A stretch of DNA of 64,000 bases from Pomacea canaliculata (lineage: Eukaryota > Mollusca > Gastropoda > Architaenioglossa > Ampullariidae): assembly GCF_003073045.1 (NCBI RefSeq), contig NC_037596.1, positions 26,386,392-26,450,391 on the forward strand, in the 5' to 3' direction. The notes beneath the pieces were generated by a model. That model saw only the letters and a list, made by a program, of their open reading frames with translations, was not told the DNA's origin and did not search any database. Position 1 is the first letter of the stretch. The number at the start of each line of letters is the position of its first letter. The position numbers and the translations under genes are program-made. Below, piece by piece: positions 12,297 to 23,712 of this stretch.

Positions 12297-12704
12297 CAAC
12301 TACTGCTACAAACAACTACAAAAACAACTTTAACTACTACTGCTACTACAACAACTGCTACTACTAAAACTACTAAAACATCTACTAGAACGACATCGAC
12401 AACGAATATAACAACTATAACAAACAACTACTATACTATACTACGCCTTTCCTTTCGTCTAACTACTACTGCTACTACAACAACTGCTGCTACTACAGCA
12501 AGTACTAAAATGACATCTACTACAACGACAACGATAACGACTACAACAACTACAACAACTACAATAATTACAACTACAACAAAAACAACTCCAACAACAG
12601 CTACAACTAAAACAATCGCAACAACAGCAGCAACAGTAACAATAATAATAACAATAATACCAATAGAAACAACAAAAACAACAACAACAACAATAATAAT
12701 GTTA
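12297..12704. repeat. AAC/ACT-rich trinucleotide tract
   Basis: About 400 bp of imperfect trinucleotide repeats of ACA, ACT and ATA type, split by about 50 bp of unique sequence near 12430-12465. The threonine-rich open frame across it (12510-12734) is an artefact of the repeat and is not a gene. Confidence 0.8.
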
Positions 12705-12863
12705 TTTGTCTTAAGGACCCTGGAAAGTGCTTGATGTCTAATCTAATATATCAAAGAACAGTTATTTAAAGCTAATAGACCAATTGTAACCAGCACCGTA
12801 CTGTAATTTTTAAGAAGATAAATTAAGTGCTAAAGTAGTTGTAAATATTTCTGGTCTGCTTAC

Positions 12864-13036
12864 TAAAGTTGCACATGACGCCGACATCCTCCCAGTGTTC
12901 ACAGTAGTGCATGTAGAGCCCCGAGTGTCTACACTGCGCCAGGCTTGTTTCGTGCCCCACACACCGCAGTTCACCGAACAGAATAGGACCAGAGCCTTCT
13001 CCGTACTTGACTGACCCCACGGCTACTGCTGTTGTG
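12864..13036 (-). CDS. SRCR domain 1, second-half exon
   Basis: Type b exon of 173 nt, cag acceptor, gtaagc donor. It encodes TTAVAVGSVKYGEGSGPILF, LRCVGHETSLAQC and a YCEHWEDVGVMC block, the best match to the family consensus in the array. Entry phase 2, exit phase 1. It completes the first SRCR domain after the signal exon. Whether the transcript ends soon after it or continues through 11.2 kb into domain 2 cannot be told from the sequence. Confidence 0.88.
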
Positions 13037-14547
13037 CTGTCCGACATCAGAAACGAGAAGGAGAAGATATATACATTGAAAAAAAAAACTTACTCTTTAC
13101 ACTGCATACAGACTAAAGTTTGTAACAACATGTATACAAGCTCGCGCGCGCACACGGGGCATTAGTCACAGAGCAACCCTCAGGTTATGTCATGTGACCG
13201 TTGCTGGCGCTGTTGTAGTTGCTGCTTTCGACTTTTGTCTTCTTGTTAAACATTACCTCATAGTTTTCATTCTTAATTCTATCACGGTCTGCACTTTCCT
13301 TTCGTCTAATTCTCTACAACCTCCATACTTGCCCTCAAGCTTGGCAGGTTGGATGTGGTTTTCAGCACCGCACCTGTAGCACCCTTTATAATATCAGCTT
13401 GTCTGGATCTGTTTTCACTGCTCACTCAAGCCACATCTTTGTTGTCTTATTCGTTAAAGACTTTTTCCAAACTTTTTGTGTCTAAGCCTTTTTTTTCCAA
13501 ACGTTTGAGTTTAGTCGCAGTCTCTCTCACATGCAAGTCTTGACAACCTCAATTTTTTTAAATCTTCATCTTCTGCGTTAGCGACACGAATTATCCAATA
13601 TTTAAATATGTAGGCAATAAATTAAAATAATTTTTTCTTTCGATTAGAACATACAGTGCTAGAAAATGATGGCATACTCGTCTGTCAAAAAGCAAGTTCA
13701 GGACTTAAAGACATGCAGTGAAACATACACGGACATCAACCTAAACTGAAATAGGTAAGTAAATACAAAACCTTTCACTTGAAGGTTTATGTGATGCATT
13801 TTACTAAACATCTAACTGCTGTTTGCAACAAATATTAGAAATATTACAAAGGCATTCTGTGTAGCACATTTTTTTTCTTTCCTCTGTAAAATCGCCGAGA
13901 TTAATCAATACAAGAAATAATTGAGAAAATGCAAAAGAGTTCTTCGCTTTTTGGATGATTGTTGTTTCACACCCCATTTTGTTAGTAGAGAATAAAACAT
14001 TTGATCTGTATAACTATGTATCCATTTGTAATAATACTGGCGAGAAATCCCGACTAAGAGCCATTTAAAATGTCTCTAAAAGAGGATCTTGTAAAGTTTG
14101 ATCACCCAGACAATCAGTAACATCGAGCATTTCATAAGAATTAATAAACACAGTTGGTATAAAATACTATTTCTTTGAAATGTGGGATAGCATACGATGT
14201 CTTAACAATATATTTATTTTTTTTTTTGGCACAAGAAATGATTGTGAATTCTAATTATATTGCAATTTGTCGCCATTTTCGTGAAAATGTATACAACTAA
14301 AAGATATACTTTATCCACACGTAGAGAAATAGACTGTGTAAGTATTTTTTTTTATTTTTACTTATAAACGAGGCAAGAACTGCCACTGGTTAAAAAGACT
14401 TTTCCCATCAGAGGCAATAGCACGCTCTACATTATCAGTCTAAGCTTTTTTTGTTTCGTGTTTAATGCTGAGACACTGGATTAAACGTGTAAAAGAAACA
14501 AAAATCACTGTTATTAAGTTGTGTTTATTACGTTAGACTACACATAC

Positions 14548-14695
14548 CTGTTGAATCCTAACATTCTGCAGGCTACCAAAGCTTCTTCCTGTCCAAAACC
14601 TCTATCACACACTGTGTTCCAAGTTCCATCGTAAAAGATTTCCAGACGTCCCGCCACCGCTGTGCCACCGACTACACGAGCTTTTAACTCTTGAG
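14548..14695 (-). CDS. SRCR domain 1, first-half exon
   Basis: Type a exon of 148 nt, acceptor tttag, donor gtatgt. It encodes TQELKARVVGGTAVAGRLEI and NTVCDRGFGQEEALVACRML. Spliced in phase 1 to the signal exon at 19251-19308 the junction codon becomes GCT (Ala), giving a plausible mature N-terminus AQELKARVVGG right after the signal peptide. This fit is the main reason for assigning that signal exon to the SRCR gene. Confidence 0.87.
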
Positions 14696-14839
14696 CTAAA
14701 ATAGAAAATACAAACATGTTACATTAATAAATTAATGAGATCTTTGTCACAAATAAATAGGAAAACACTGTGAAAAAGTGTCATGTTTCTTGATTAACAG
14801 ATGGCTTCATTTTTTTTTTCTTTTCTTATGCTGGGCTAG

Positions 14840-15757
14840 TGTAACGGACAAGTGCGCAATAGAGGGGGAGAAGGGGGGAAAGTCGACAACCGTAGTTGAC
14901 CTACTTCATGGAAAGTGTAAACCACGAAATTCAGCGACTTCCATGTGCGGGTGAGGCAGTGTACACACTTGGTCTAGTGCAGTGGTTCTCAAAGATTTTC
15001 TGACCGCGGACCACTTTACTTAAGTAAAAAATATGGCGGACCACCAAGGACTAAAAATCCCTCTGTACTATGAATTTCTAATTTAAATTGCCGCATTTGT
15101 TTCATTACAATTCAAAACTAAATGTACTTATGTGACAGTAGTATAGTAATAAGTTGACATAAAACTACATATCTCGTTCTTCCTTACGCTAACGCACCGA
15201 CCACCACCAGGGAGGGTACCGGTCAGCTGCGACTGACCGCCGGAGGAGGGGAGGCTTCCTCTTAGTTTCATCCCAGCTACATCTTGCTCTACCCACCCAC
15301 CTGACAGCAACTTATCGGTATCGTAAAAACACTCTTTTCACCATTTATTGAACTGTAGAAAAGAGGATTAGAGTTGACTACATAAAACCGGAGACCGGAG
15401 AGCTGCAGGGACTAAACGGTTATTAACTTGTTGGATTTAGTCAAAGACGTACATGTGTTATGTATGATGATAACACTGTGGATATAAATTGTCGGACTGC
15501 GTCAAGGATTATTATTGTAACTCTCTGATTGATACCGTGTGGATTCCGGCAGAGTGACATGTTAAACTTTGATGGTGTGAACGTGATGGTGTGTTGTTTC
15601 TATTGACGGGTGGATTACGGATGATATTTTGTCTTCTTTTAAACTTTTGTTTGTTTTAATAATTATTGGTGCCTCTAAGGAGGGACGCCCACCCTCAAGC
15701 GATCTGCTTATATTTGTTTGTGGAAAGAATGCGCATGTATGTGGACGGTCCGTGACA
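14840..15757. mobile_element. solo LTR with perfect 5-bp target duplication
   Basis: A 918 bp insert starts TGTAACGGAC and ends GTCCGTGACA, the TG...CA ends with a short inverted repeat expected of a long terminal repeat. It is flanked by GCTAG at 14835-14839 and 15758-15762. The other SRCR units continue across this site without it, which confirms an insertion. No internal retroelement genes are next to it, so it is a solo LTR left by recombination. Its termini resemble those of the insert at 62896-63658. Confidence 0.8.
14980..15060. mobile_element. hAT terminal fragment nested in the solo LTR
   Basis: CAGTGGTTCTCAAAG followed by GACCGCGGACCAC is a typical start of hAT (Charlie-like) non-autonomous elements, here after GTCTAGTG. 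I find no matching right end, so it is truncated or part of the LTR's own sequence history. Confidence 0.5.
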
Positions 15758-16559
15758 GCTAGTGATATTGTCCTCGCCTTATGTATGTACAAATGTTTTA
15801 TTATTATTAAAGATGTGAAAACATGGCAACTTGATAGATGCTTGCACTAAAGTCTTTTTTTATGATTATAAGCATCATCGTCAATATTGTCGTTGTCACT
15901 GATAAATTAGAAAGTCATTATTGAGTTACATTTTGTATTCAGTGGTGTAAAACCGCTCATTATCTAAATGAAACTATCGCACTAAGAAGCAGGCTAGGGA
16001 ACATTAAGCTAATATCATCTCATTGTATAGTGAGAAAAACCGAATAGGAATAAAAGTAAATGAATCAAAAATAGTGAATACCACATTATGAGAAATATAG
16101 TCAAAAAAGAACAAATAAGAAATCCCAATGTTAGAGAAAAAAACATAACCTTAATTTAAATATCTGCAGCAAAGTAAACACGAAAAAAAAACCTCACAGA
16201 ATAAAAACTATCGGTACCAAGCAAAACCAAACAACTAATTAACTCTTATCCGTGGGAGAAAAAGTTCATGTAAGTACAAATTGTTTACATTCCGTGCAGT
16301 TAAAGATTTGTGACAATAAAGGGATCAACGTTCCACAAAAGCCATAGTAACATGTTACACTAATTTTTAACTCTGTACATCATCATGTATTTTGCTGATA
16401 AGAATACACACAGATCTTTTGTGTGAGAAGACACAGATCGTAGACCTCGGTGTGACAGTTTCTTGTGTCGGTCAGTCAGTCGTCCATTGACCAGCAACTG
16501 TCGGAAGGGGGAGTACATGGATAGAGTCGGCAGCTGACAGGGTTACACCTTATTGTCTA

Positions 16560-17550
16560 TATTGCAGTATAGTGAGCAGGTGGTTTACACGACAAGAAGT
16601 TCAGTCTTGACGTTAGTAAGCATCTATTTCTGTGGCCACCGAGGCATCAAGGCTTTCCAAGGTGCTTTAAACGATATTCTACCTGGTGTTTTGCCGACTC
16701 ACATGACTAAAGAAGACTTGCTGAAACTGGGATACTGTGTAATATAGAGGTTCCTGGCCAAGAGTGACAATCGTCCTTCGTAGAAAGTAGTTGGTTCTAT
16801 CTTCTCGGTATGAGATCCGGAGCAGCCTCCTTATGGACTTAGTCTCCAATGCTTCGATTCTTGGAGAAAAATCCACGTTTCACATCCGTAGTAAAGGATG
16901 TTAGCTTCCAGAGATTGTTTATTACAGCTGGTATTTGATACTCCAACTTATAGGCTATGCCAAGTCCAATCAAAAATAGCCAAGTTTACTATTCTGCCTA
17001 ACTCCATTTCATGTACAATTGAACTGTTTGTCAGTTTGTTGGTGCGACCTTGCAGTTGTTTGTTAGTACCTGCTAACAGATTATGTCGTCTGCAGAGCGT
17101 AGGCTGCAGATCGTCTTCCAACAAATGGAAGTATGATGGTCGTGGAGACCTTTAATCACGGTAATAAAGGGTGTTCTTTACGTGCACCTTCTGTGGTGCA
17201 AAGGTAAATCCCGTTATTCTGCTAGCAGCTTCTCTGTGGTAGTGCTCATACTGTTTTGAGTTATATTTAGCATGAGTTTGCTCATGTCGCTGATTTTAGT
17301 TGTGTAACTCTGGCACTGTTTGCTGTTTTCTGCGTCCATTTGTGGGATAAATCCTTGCGTTTCCAGACAAGAACAGTGAAGACCTTTTTAGCTTTGTTCC
17401 CGTCTGGCTTGAGCAGCTTAGCTGACTCATTATCAACGTTTTGTGACTGTACGTCCGTAAGATCTTTCGACCCCTTGTCGTACGACTGGTAGGTCTGCAG
17501 GTTAACTGTTTCTAGTCTACTAGTTTTGAAGGGTTTTAATGCTTATCAGC
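16560..17550 (-). pseudogene. RTE-type LINE 3' part, copy 3
   Basis: The minus strand encodes the C-terminal part of an RTE-like reverse transcriptase. IEALETKSIRRLLRISYRED is continuous at 16760-16860, and LYYGCETW-like and NKLTNS-like pieces occur upstream in shifted frames. No intact frame exceeds 65 codons. The 5' side of this copy meets the 5' side of copy 4 at about 17550, so the two are head to head. Confidence 0.65.
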
Positions 17551-18960
17551 TAAAAAAGTACAATAATACATGCAGTCACTAATTGTACCTCTCCCGAAAA
17601 AACGAAATAGAGAACAATCCAAGCACTACAGAACCATAAGAATTATTAGCCACTTTTTAAATTCATGCTGAAGGTAATACAGAACGGCATGAGCGCCGCA
17701 GAAGAACCTGTTACATGGTTATAACAGGTTATATAGCTATAACAGGTTATATAGCTGTAACAGGCTATATGGCTATAACCAGCTATATGGCTTTAGACTA
17801 CCTAAGAGCACAGTTAAGCAGATATTCAGATGTCGCAGAAAAGCGTCTCAAGGGGGACCTCTCTCACAACTTCATTGACTTGAAATAAGTATTTGAGAGA
17901 CTCTAGCACGTTGGGCTATGCCATGTGATGTAAAAATTCAACATCAAAGACGACCTCGTTCTAGTCGTGGAAGTGTTGTATAATATCTCATCGAGTACAT
18001 TGCTGCTGAACAAGAAAATAGGAACAGACTTTCAAACCACAGGAAGCTTGCTTCTATCACCGATGATGCTTAATATCTGATTTGGAGAACATCGTGGTCA
18101 AAACTCTTCAAGACCATCATACTTTGGTCTCAATTGGTGGAAGACCGATCTGCATGTAGTCTTACTTTTTGTAGACGACATTGATGTGATAGCAGGCACT
18201 AACAAAGAATTACAAGACCTAACCAACAGACTAACAGACAGTTTAAACACAAATGAAATGAAGACCAGAAATAAAAAGACCAAAGTTCTGGTGAATGGCA
18301 ACGGCAAAGCAGAGATTTATATGAACAGGGTACAGCTCGAATAAGTAAGCAGCTTCAAGTACTTGGGAGCAACCCTCTTCAAGGACAGCAGCTCCAAGCC
18401 AGATATGTAATCAGGATCGTAAACAGCAACAGCAGTGATGGTTACGCTAGACAGGATTTAGCATAGCCATGAGAAAAGGTTTACTAGAAAGTACAAGCTG
18501 AACAAATCCCGGGTAGTGATGATTTTGCTCTACAGATGTGACACATGGACACTGCACGCCGAGACGGAAAAGAGACTCCAGCCATTGGCGAACAGGTACC
18601 AGAGGCTGCTCCTGATCTCATGCAAAGAACATAGAAACAATTACTTTGTACGAATCAAGATAGCCGCACTCGTAGGACACCAGGAAGCTAATTTTCAACA
18701 GACAAGCGACGTAAGCTGGTCTTCTTTGGTCATGTGACTCGGCACGACACCATGTCGAAGACTTTTCTCTAAGACATGGTAGCCGACGACGCGATGGCCA
18801 GAGGAGAAACTGGCTTACGAAAGTCAAAGACTGAACTTGTCGTCCTATACAGGACCTGCTGACTATCGTCCACAAAAGGCAAGTGTGGCTAGCCTGTCAG
18901 CAGCCGCGTCTATCAATGTGCTCCTCCCATTGACAGGTGCCGGTCAAGGGATGTAAGGGA
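17550..18960 (+). pseudogene. RTE-type LINE reverse transcriptase, copy 4
   Basis: This is the most complete RTE copy in the window. On the plus strand one can follow LIVPLPKK (17577), a piece around the finger/palm region, an SIGGRP motif (18135), DDIDVIAGTNKELQDLTNRL (18175-18235), VSSFKYLGATLFKDSS (18345), LLYRCDTWTLHAETEKRL (18525) and IKIAALVGHQEANF (18655). Stops and at least three frame changes interrupt it, so it cannot make an enzyme. The DD dyad of the polymerase active site is recognisable in DDIDV. Confidence 0.75.
17715..17792. repeat. about 20-bp tandem repeat inside RTE copy 4
   Basis: Four imperfect copies of a unit like GGTTATATAGCTATAACA. It sits within the decayed RTE copy and probably arose after insertion. 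Confidence 0.7.
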
Positions 18961-19250
18961 AGAGAAGGTCATAAAATAACGAGGACAGATTGCCAGAAAA
19001 GATATTAAATGGTCAGAAACAGTGATGCAAAGAATGGCCCCTGCCGCAAGAGGAAGTAGGAGCGACGCCTGTGGAGATAGACCCAATGATAACTGTCATC
19101 GACCTTTCGTCTCTTCTAACGAGAAATCTGGTAATCTAACTGACATAATTTGTCATAAAACGCGTTTTCTAATCTTGCCAGTGGGACCTTTCACTACACA
19201 CTAGTTTTACATCCTTGACAAGTTATTGCAGTAGTATGATGACTACTTAC

Positions 19251-19308
19251 CCAGGCTTGGCACCAACAGCAGGTACATGAGGTAAGTAGTGACCACCCTG
19301 TACCTCAT
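19251..19308 (-). CDS. signal-peptide first exon of the SRCR gene
   Basis: The ATG at 19308 starts a 19-codon exon: a short basic start (MRYR) and a strongly hydrophobic stretch ending LLLVPSL, then a consensus GG|gtaagt donor in phase 1. That phase equals the entry phase of all SRCR type a exons, and the first such exon on this strand is at 14695. The signal would send the protein to the secretory pathway. No transmembrane exon was found, so a secreted multi-SRCR protein is the simplest model. Upstream lies a promoter with CCAAT boxes. Assignment to the SRCR array is an inference from phase, strand and position. Confidence 0.65.
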
Positions 19309-19435
19309 GATGCTCGTTGACTCTGGTGATGAAGACTTACAATGATGGTGTGTCTGTGACTGACAAGACACTGGACGTCGACCGCAGCGCCGCAACTTTA
19401 CACACAGCGACCAGGATGTGAAGGTCCGCGAGCAG

Positions 19436-19500
19436 CGATTGGCTGACATGTCACGTGCCTTGCTGTGATTGGTCGGCTTCAATGTTTTATATTTTTATAT
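19436..19500 (-). promoter_or_regulatory. CCAAT/E-box promoter of the SRCR gene
   Basis: On the minus strand there are two CCAAT boxes (19438-19442 and 19468-19472) with a CACGTG E-box between them (19452-19457) and an ATATAAAA-like run just upstream (about 19480-19500). They lie 130-190 bp before the ATG at 19308. The duplicated leader at 11.3 kb diverges before these elements, so only this copy keeps them. Confidence 0.45.
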
Positions 19501-19559
19501 GTCTCTCTCTCTGCCTGATGCCGTGCGTTTGTATCTAAAATGCAGTTGGAGTCGTGCGG

Positions 19560-21420
19560 TGCATTGAGCCCTAGAAAGTACAGCTTTATTGACAAAACAA
19601 ATAAAAAAATCTGGTTCGGCTAAATCTTGTTTGTACTGGGAAAAGCTTTGCAACTAAAGTTACTCATGATTGAGTCATATACAAGATAAATATTCCTCCT
19701 AAATGTTGTGAGAATAAGACAAACGTACCTTTAAGAAAGAGGTATTGGCAATAAGAAGATTTTTTAAAAGACCTTTTAATACGCTTTTGTTTGTGTCGTA
19801 GGTATTATTTACTTCATACATAAGACGTCTGTGCGTGCGTGAGTATATGTGTGTGTGTGTGAAAGGGAAAGATAGAAAGACGGGTTTTAAATAGGTATCA
19901 CGGAAAAAAAACTGACGCTGTATAACAACCAAGATGTTACAGCGATGTCAGAGGTCGTCTTATCCTTCATAAACTTTGCTTGCTACAGTAAACATCGACT
20001 CGACCTTTAGTTGCTGCAGGCGATGACTTGAGGCTGAGAAAATAATCCGCTTAGTGTGTTAATCCAGTCCATACTTGATGTTAGCTTGTTATCGTCACAA
20101 AACACCTTCTTGTCTGTTCGTCCTCAGATGTAGCAGTTAAATAAAGGTATCTTCTAAGTAAGCAACAAGCAATGAAAGCTGTGAAGAGGAAACGCCAAAA
20201 ATGAAAGCACAAAAATATACAGTAAGAAGAAAATTGAAATGAAAAAATCGTATCATTTTCGCTGTGTGACACAAGTTTCAAACAGACCATTTATCTTGTC
20301 AGAAACAAACGAACTAACAAACCTGCCGTTGCATACACAAGGCGAGTAACTTACCGAAGAGAAGTTTGACAGAAAACACAAAATTTGTGGGAGGTCCCCT
20401 AACACCATACACTTTCTGTATATTGTAGTATACACACGTGACACTGTGAGTGTGTGGTTTGTTCGTGTTTGGTCGACACAACCACACAGGAAGTCAAAGA
20501 GTATCACAAATACAATGAAGGTGCTGTCATACGAGTTTACAACAAACTGCACGTAGTGGTCGACGTATTTGAAGATAATACTCCATACCTGTGATTTTGA
20601 TATCAAGAGGTCGTGTTCACTTTCTCTGTTCTTTCCATGTCTACTGTATCCCGTCCGTTCTTTCTTTCTATCTATTAGAGAGGGTGGCTGGATGGAGGGA
20701 TTGATGGCTGGGTGGATTGGTGGGTGCTAATGACTTCGTGAACCGGTGTAAACAGCATCCGCGGTTGGCTTATAGTTGGTTAAAATTAATATTCTTTACA
20801 TTGATGTGAGCTAGTATAATGTACAGTAGGTGTTCAAACATTATAAATTCTCTGTAAAACATGAAATGAAAATCCACCAAAAAAGGAACCCATGTACGCC
20901 AGCGCGCACTCACACACACAGTATATTTATGTCCCCGTTTTGTCTACATATACTCGTGTCTGTGTTAAGTGTTGTAACTGCAGTCTCGATAGTGTTATTA
21001 ATTTCAGGTACAAAGTTCACTAATGACATACACACAACGCTCGCTCTACCCAGGAGAGGCTTCAAGCACAAACAACAAACGACTGTAGCCAGCGAAATAC
21101 CCGGGGTCTACTGAGGTCTTCATGTAAACAGATTGACCCCTCTACTCTTTATTTTATAAACGCATACATGTATCCAAAAACTTATGCTAGACTACCACTA
21201 CACTACTACTATAACACATCTACAGTTAACCTCATTATAATTTCAAATGATTAATCAAGATAAGACTGATGCGTCCGGAGAAGGAAACTTTATCCATGAT
21301 TGAGTCTGGGTACTGAAGTTTGTGAAATCCTGCTCAAAGATTCTAAGAAATTGCGGGATCAATCGTCTGTCACTAATGTAAGTGTGTTCCTTGCTTCCGG
21401 CTGCAAAAGTATTATGAGCT
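19560..21420. other. stretch without a recognisable gene
   Basis: No supported exon is seen here. A minus-strand frame of 117 codons (20253-20606) has a possible acceptor in front of a hydrophobic segment, but no homology or donor supports it. The block 19995-20130 is repeated in altered form at 22555-22680 (see findings). Confidence 0.4.
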
Positions 21421-21486
21421 CAACACCACCCATCAAGCATTTGTGTAGCTAAATATCTGTCACTTATCATCATCACTACCACCAAC

Positions 21487-21534
21487 ATCGTCATCGTCTT
21501 TGTCATCGTCGTCGTCGTCGTCGTCGTCGTCGTC

Positions 21535-21589
<55 letters not shown>
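21487..21589. repeat. (TCG)n-(TCA)n compound microsatellite
   Basis: About 35 trinucleotides run from TCG into TCA type. The poly-methionine frame on the minus strand is an artefact. Confidence 0.9.
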
Positions 21590-21879
21590 GTTTGAAGACA
21601 AGTTTCTTTCCCTGGTCAAATCTGACTGCGATGTAAGTGCTCTCTAAAAAGATCAAAGTGGTGTTACTTTCAACAGCAGCAGACGGCCTGGGAGACACAA
21701 GTAACATCAAGGTCACGAATAACTTATAACAACACTTCTTCTTTCATTCCAAGCTGATGCTGACACCTTCATTCGCTCTGTACGACTAGTCCTGATTACA
21801 TTTTTGCTTCTATCACAATATTCTTCATGTGTGAATCATATGAATTATACGCAAATACACTATTCATCATAGAGTTTTA

Positions 21880-22260
21880 TACCCCTTTTCGAAAAAAAAA
21901 CACTGTCAGAACTGCAGAACCATACACCTTAATAGCAACCCAAGCAAAGTCATGCTGAAGGCCATACAGAGCAGCATCAGTACTACCGACGAGATGCACG
22001 CAGAACAGCAGAAATGGTTCTCACTACGATCTTCAACTGTCGCATTCTAAGTAACAAGCATCTTCAGCATCAGTGGAACTGCAGCCACAACTTCATTGAC
22101 TTTAAAAAGGCATTTGACAGAGTCTGGCACGAGGGGCTATAGTTGATGCAAAAAGTTAGCATCGAAGGCAGGTTTGTTCAAATCATCAAAGCGCTGCTCA
22201 ATACACTAACCCTGAACAACCAACTAGGAGCTTACCTTCGCACCCCAGTAGGTGTTGTTT
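21880..22260 (+). pseudogene. RTE-type LINE reverse transcriptase fragment, copy 5
   Basis: Plus-strand fragments match the middle of an RTE-like reverse transcriptase: a HNFIDFKKAFDRVWHEG-like piece around 22090-22140 and LNNQLGAYLRTPVGV around 22210-22260. Stops and frameshifts are present. It ends abruptly at about 22260, before the catalytic region. Confidence 0.65.
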
Positions 22261-22379
22261 AATATCTTGTTAATAATAAATGCAAAATTTGTAAAGTGCA
22301 TACTCACATTACTAATGAGCATACTCTTAGGGCTTAAGGACAAAAGAACATGGTGGTGGTGGTGGTAGAGATGTGTGTG

Positions 22380-22500
22380 TCAGAGAGAGAGAGAGAGAGA
22401 AAAAGAGAGAGAGAGAGTACAAGTAGGAGGGAAAATAAACTCCAGTAGATAACAAGCAAGTTATTACAACGATATCGACAAGTATATAATATATATATAT
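22380..22500. repeat. GA-rich and TA-rich simple repeats
   Basis: A (GA)n run at about 22380-22420 and a TA-rich run at about 22483-22505 follow a short GGT tract at 22351-22368. No coding content. Confidence 0.8.
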
Positions 22501-22554
22501 AATATACAATTATGATCCCTTTAAAACTTTGTTTACTATATAGCATCACTGATC

Positions 22555-22680
22555 CTTTCATTGCTGCAGACGATCTCAATGAGACTGAGAAATAATCCGC
22601 TTAATGCCGCCAAGGCCATACTTGATGTTTGCTTCTTATCGTCGCAGTCCACCTTCTGGCTTTTATCCTCTTAAGATGGC
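22555..22680 (-). repeat. duplicated block, partner of 19995-20130
   Basis: The blocks share ACATCAAGTATGG, ACTAAGCGGATTATTT-like and CTGCAGCAA segments on the minus strand. A weaker third relative is near 23140-23215. Each of the two main copies can be read as a short hydrophobic peptide after ATG, but both stop within about 30 codons and no donor is seen. The nature is unknown: it could be an old exon or a repeat family. Confidence 0.4.
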
Positions 22681-23490
22681 GCACTTAGCTAATGGCATCT
22701 CCAAATTAGTAATAGAACATAGGACATTTGTTGAGGAAGAACAAACATATATTCTATCTGCTCTATACGTTTCCAACACGCTTTATCGTAGCAATAACAA
22801 TGAATAAAAATCCCGTTTTCAAGCACATGGCAAGTGAAGACAGACTGGACAGAGTACAAATAACGAAGGTGGCACAACATGTCTGGCACATTACCTGACA
22901 CCCTAACTTTTGTGCATTTAGCATTTTATAAATAAAACAAAATGCAATCAAATACAAACATGAGTGTTTGTGTGTGTTTGTGTGGTGGGGGACTTTGTGA
23001 AGATGTGTGTAGAGGTATCATACACAGATAAGCACTGACATGGGAGAGTACATTTTTCCTTATTAAAGTGTGTTCGTCTGTTTCCTTACCACCATCAGCG
23101 TAGACTATTCTAGTATATTCACTAAATAAGGCGATATCATGAGGATTAATAATTAATCCGCTTAATTTGTGTCGCCCCGCAGCTCACAGAGACACAACTC
23201 GTTATCGCCGCAACTTCCTTGTTTCTTCGACATACTCAAGTGGGGCAGCTAGTGCATTGTCGTCTGCTAGGACTTCCGGGGAAGGAGACCGGTCAGACAT
23301 AAAAGTCCAAAGTCCAAATGTGCATTAAATGGAATGTTATGAGTGAACACTGAATACCAGGAAGAAGTAATGACGAACACGCCTTCGTTGCTTTGTTGCA
23401 AGTGATTACCGTTTTAGCTCGTTAAAGTCATTAATCACAACCTAATAGTTTCTCCTTGTTTCTTAACAGCTCTAAGAAAATCACGTTTCT

Positions 23491-23712
23491 TTACAGTTCC
23501 AGTAGTAAGATGGGACAGCCATTCCAAGCATTTATCACGCGACTGTTAAGAGTAGAACGAAATATGCGGCAAGTTACCTGACATCTCTCATGTACCTGGA
23601 TTGTATGTAACATCTTATAGGTAAAGCCAAATGAGGCAGTATGTCCGAATAGGTGATTCATAATATATATATCCCCACTTCTCTGCATCACACTTGAGAT
23701 ATATTTAGCCAA
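23491..23712 (-). pseudogene. possible C-terminal LINE fragment (non-RTE)
   Basis: The minus-strand frame contains RSTLNSRVINAWNGCPI, which resembles the conserved end of CR1/jockey ORF2 proteins (a VxNxWNxLP motif). The frame is short and isolated, so this is a weak call. Confidence 0.3.

Noticed and set aside
12510..12734. Threonine/isoleucine-rich 74-codon frame
   Set aside because: It is a trinucleotide repeat and not a mucin-like gene.
20253..20606. 117-codon minus-strand frame with a hydrophobic segment
   Set aside because: There is an acceptor-like sequence but no donor, no homology and no duplicate; chance length in AT-rich DNA is plausible.
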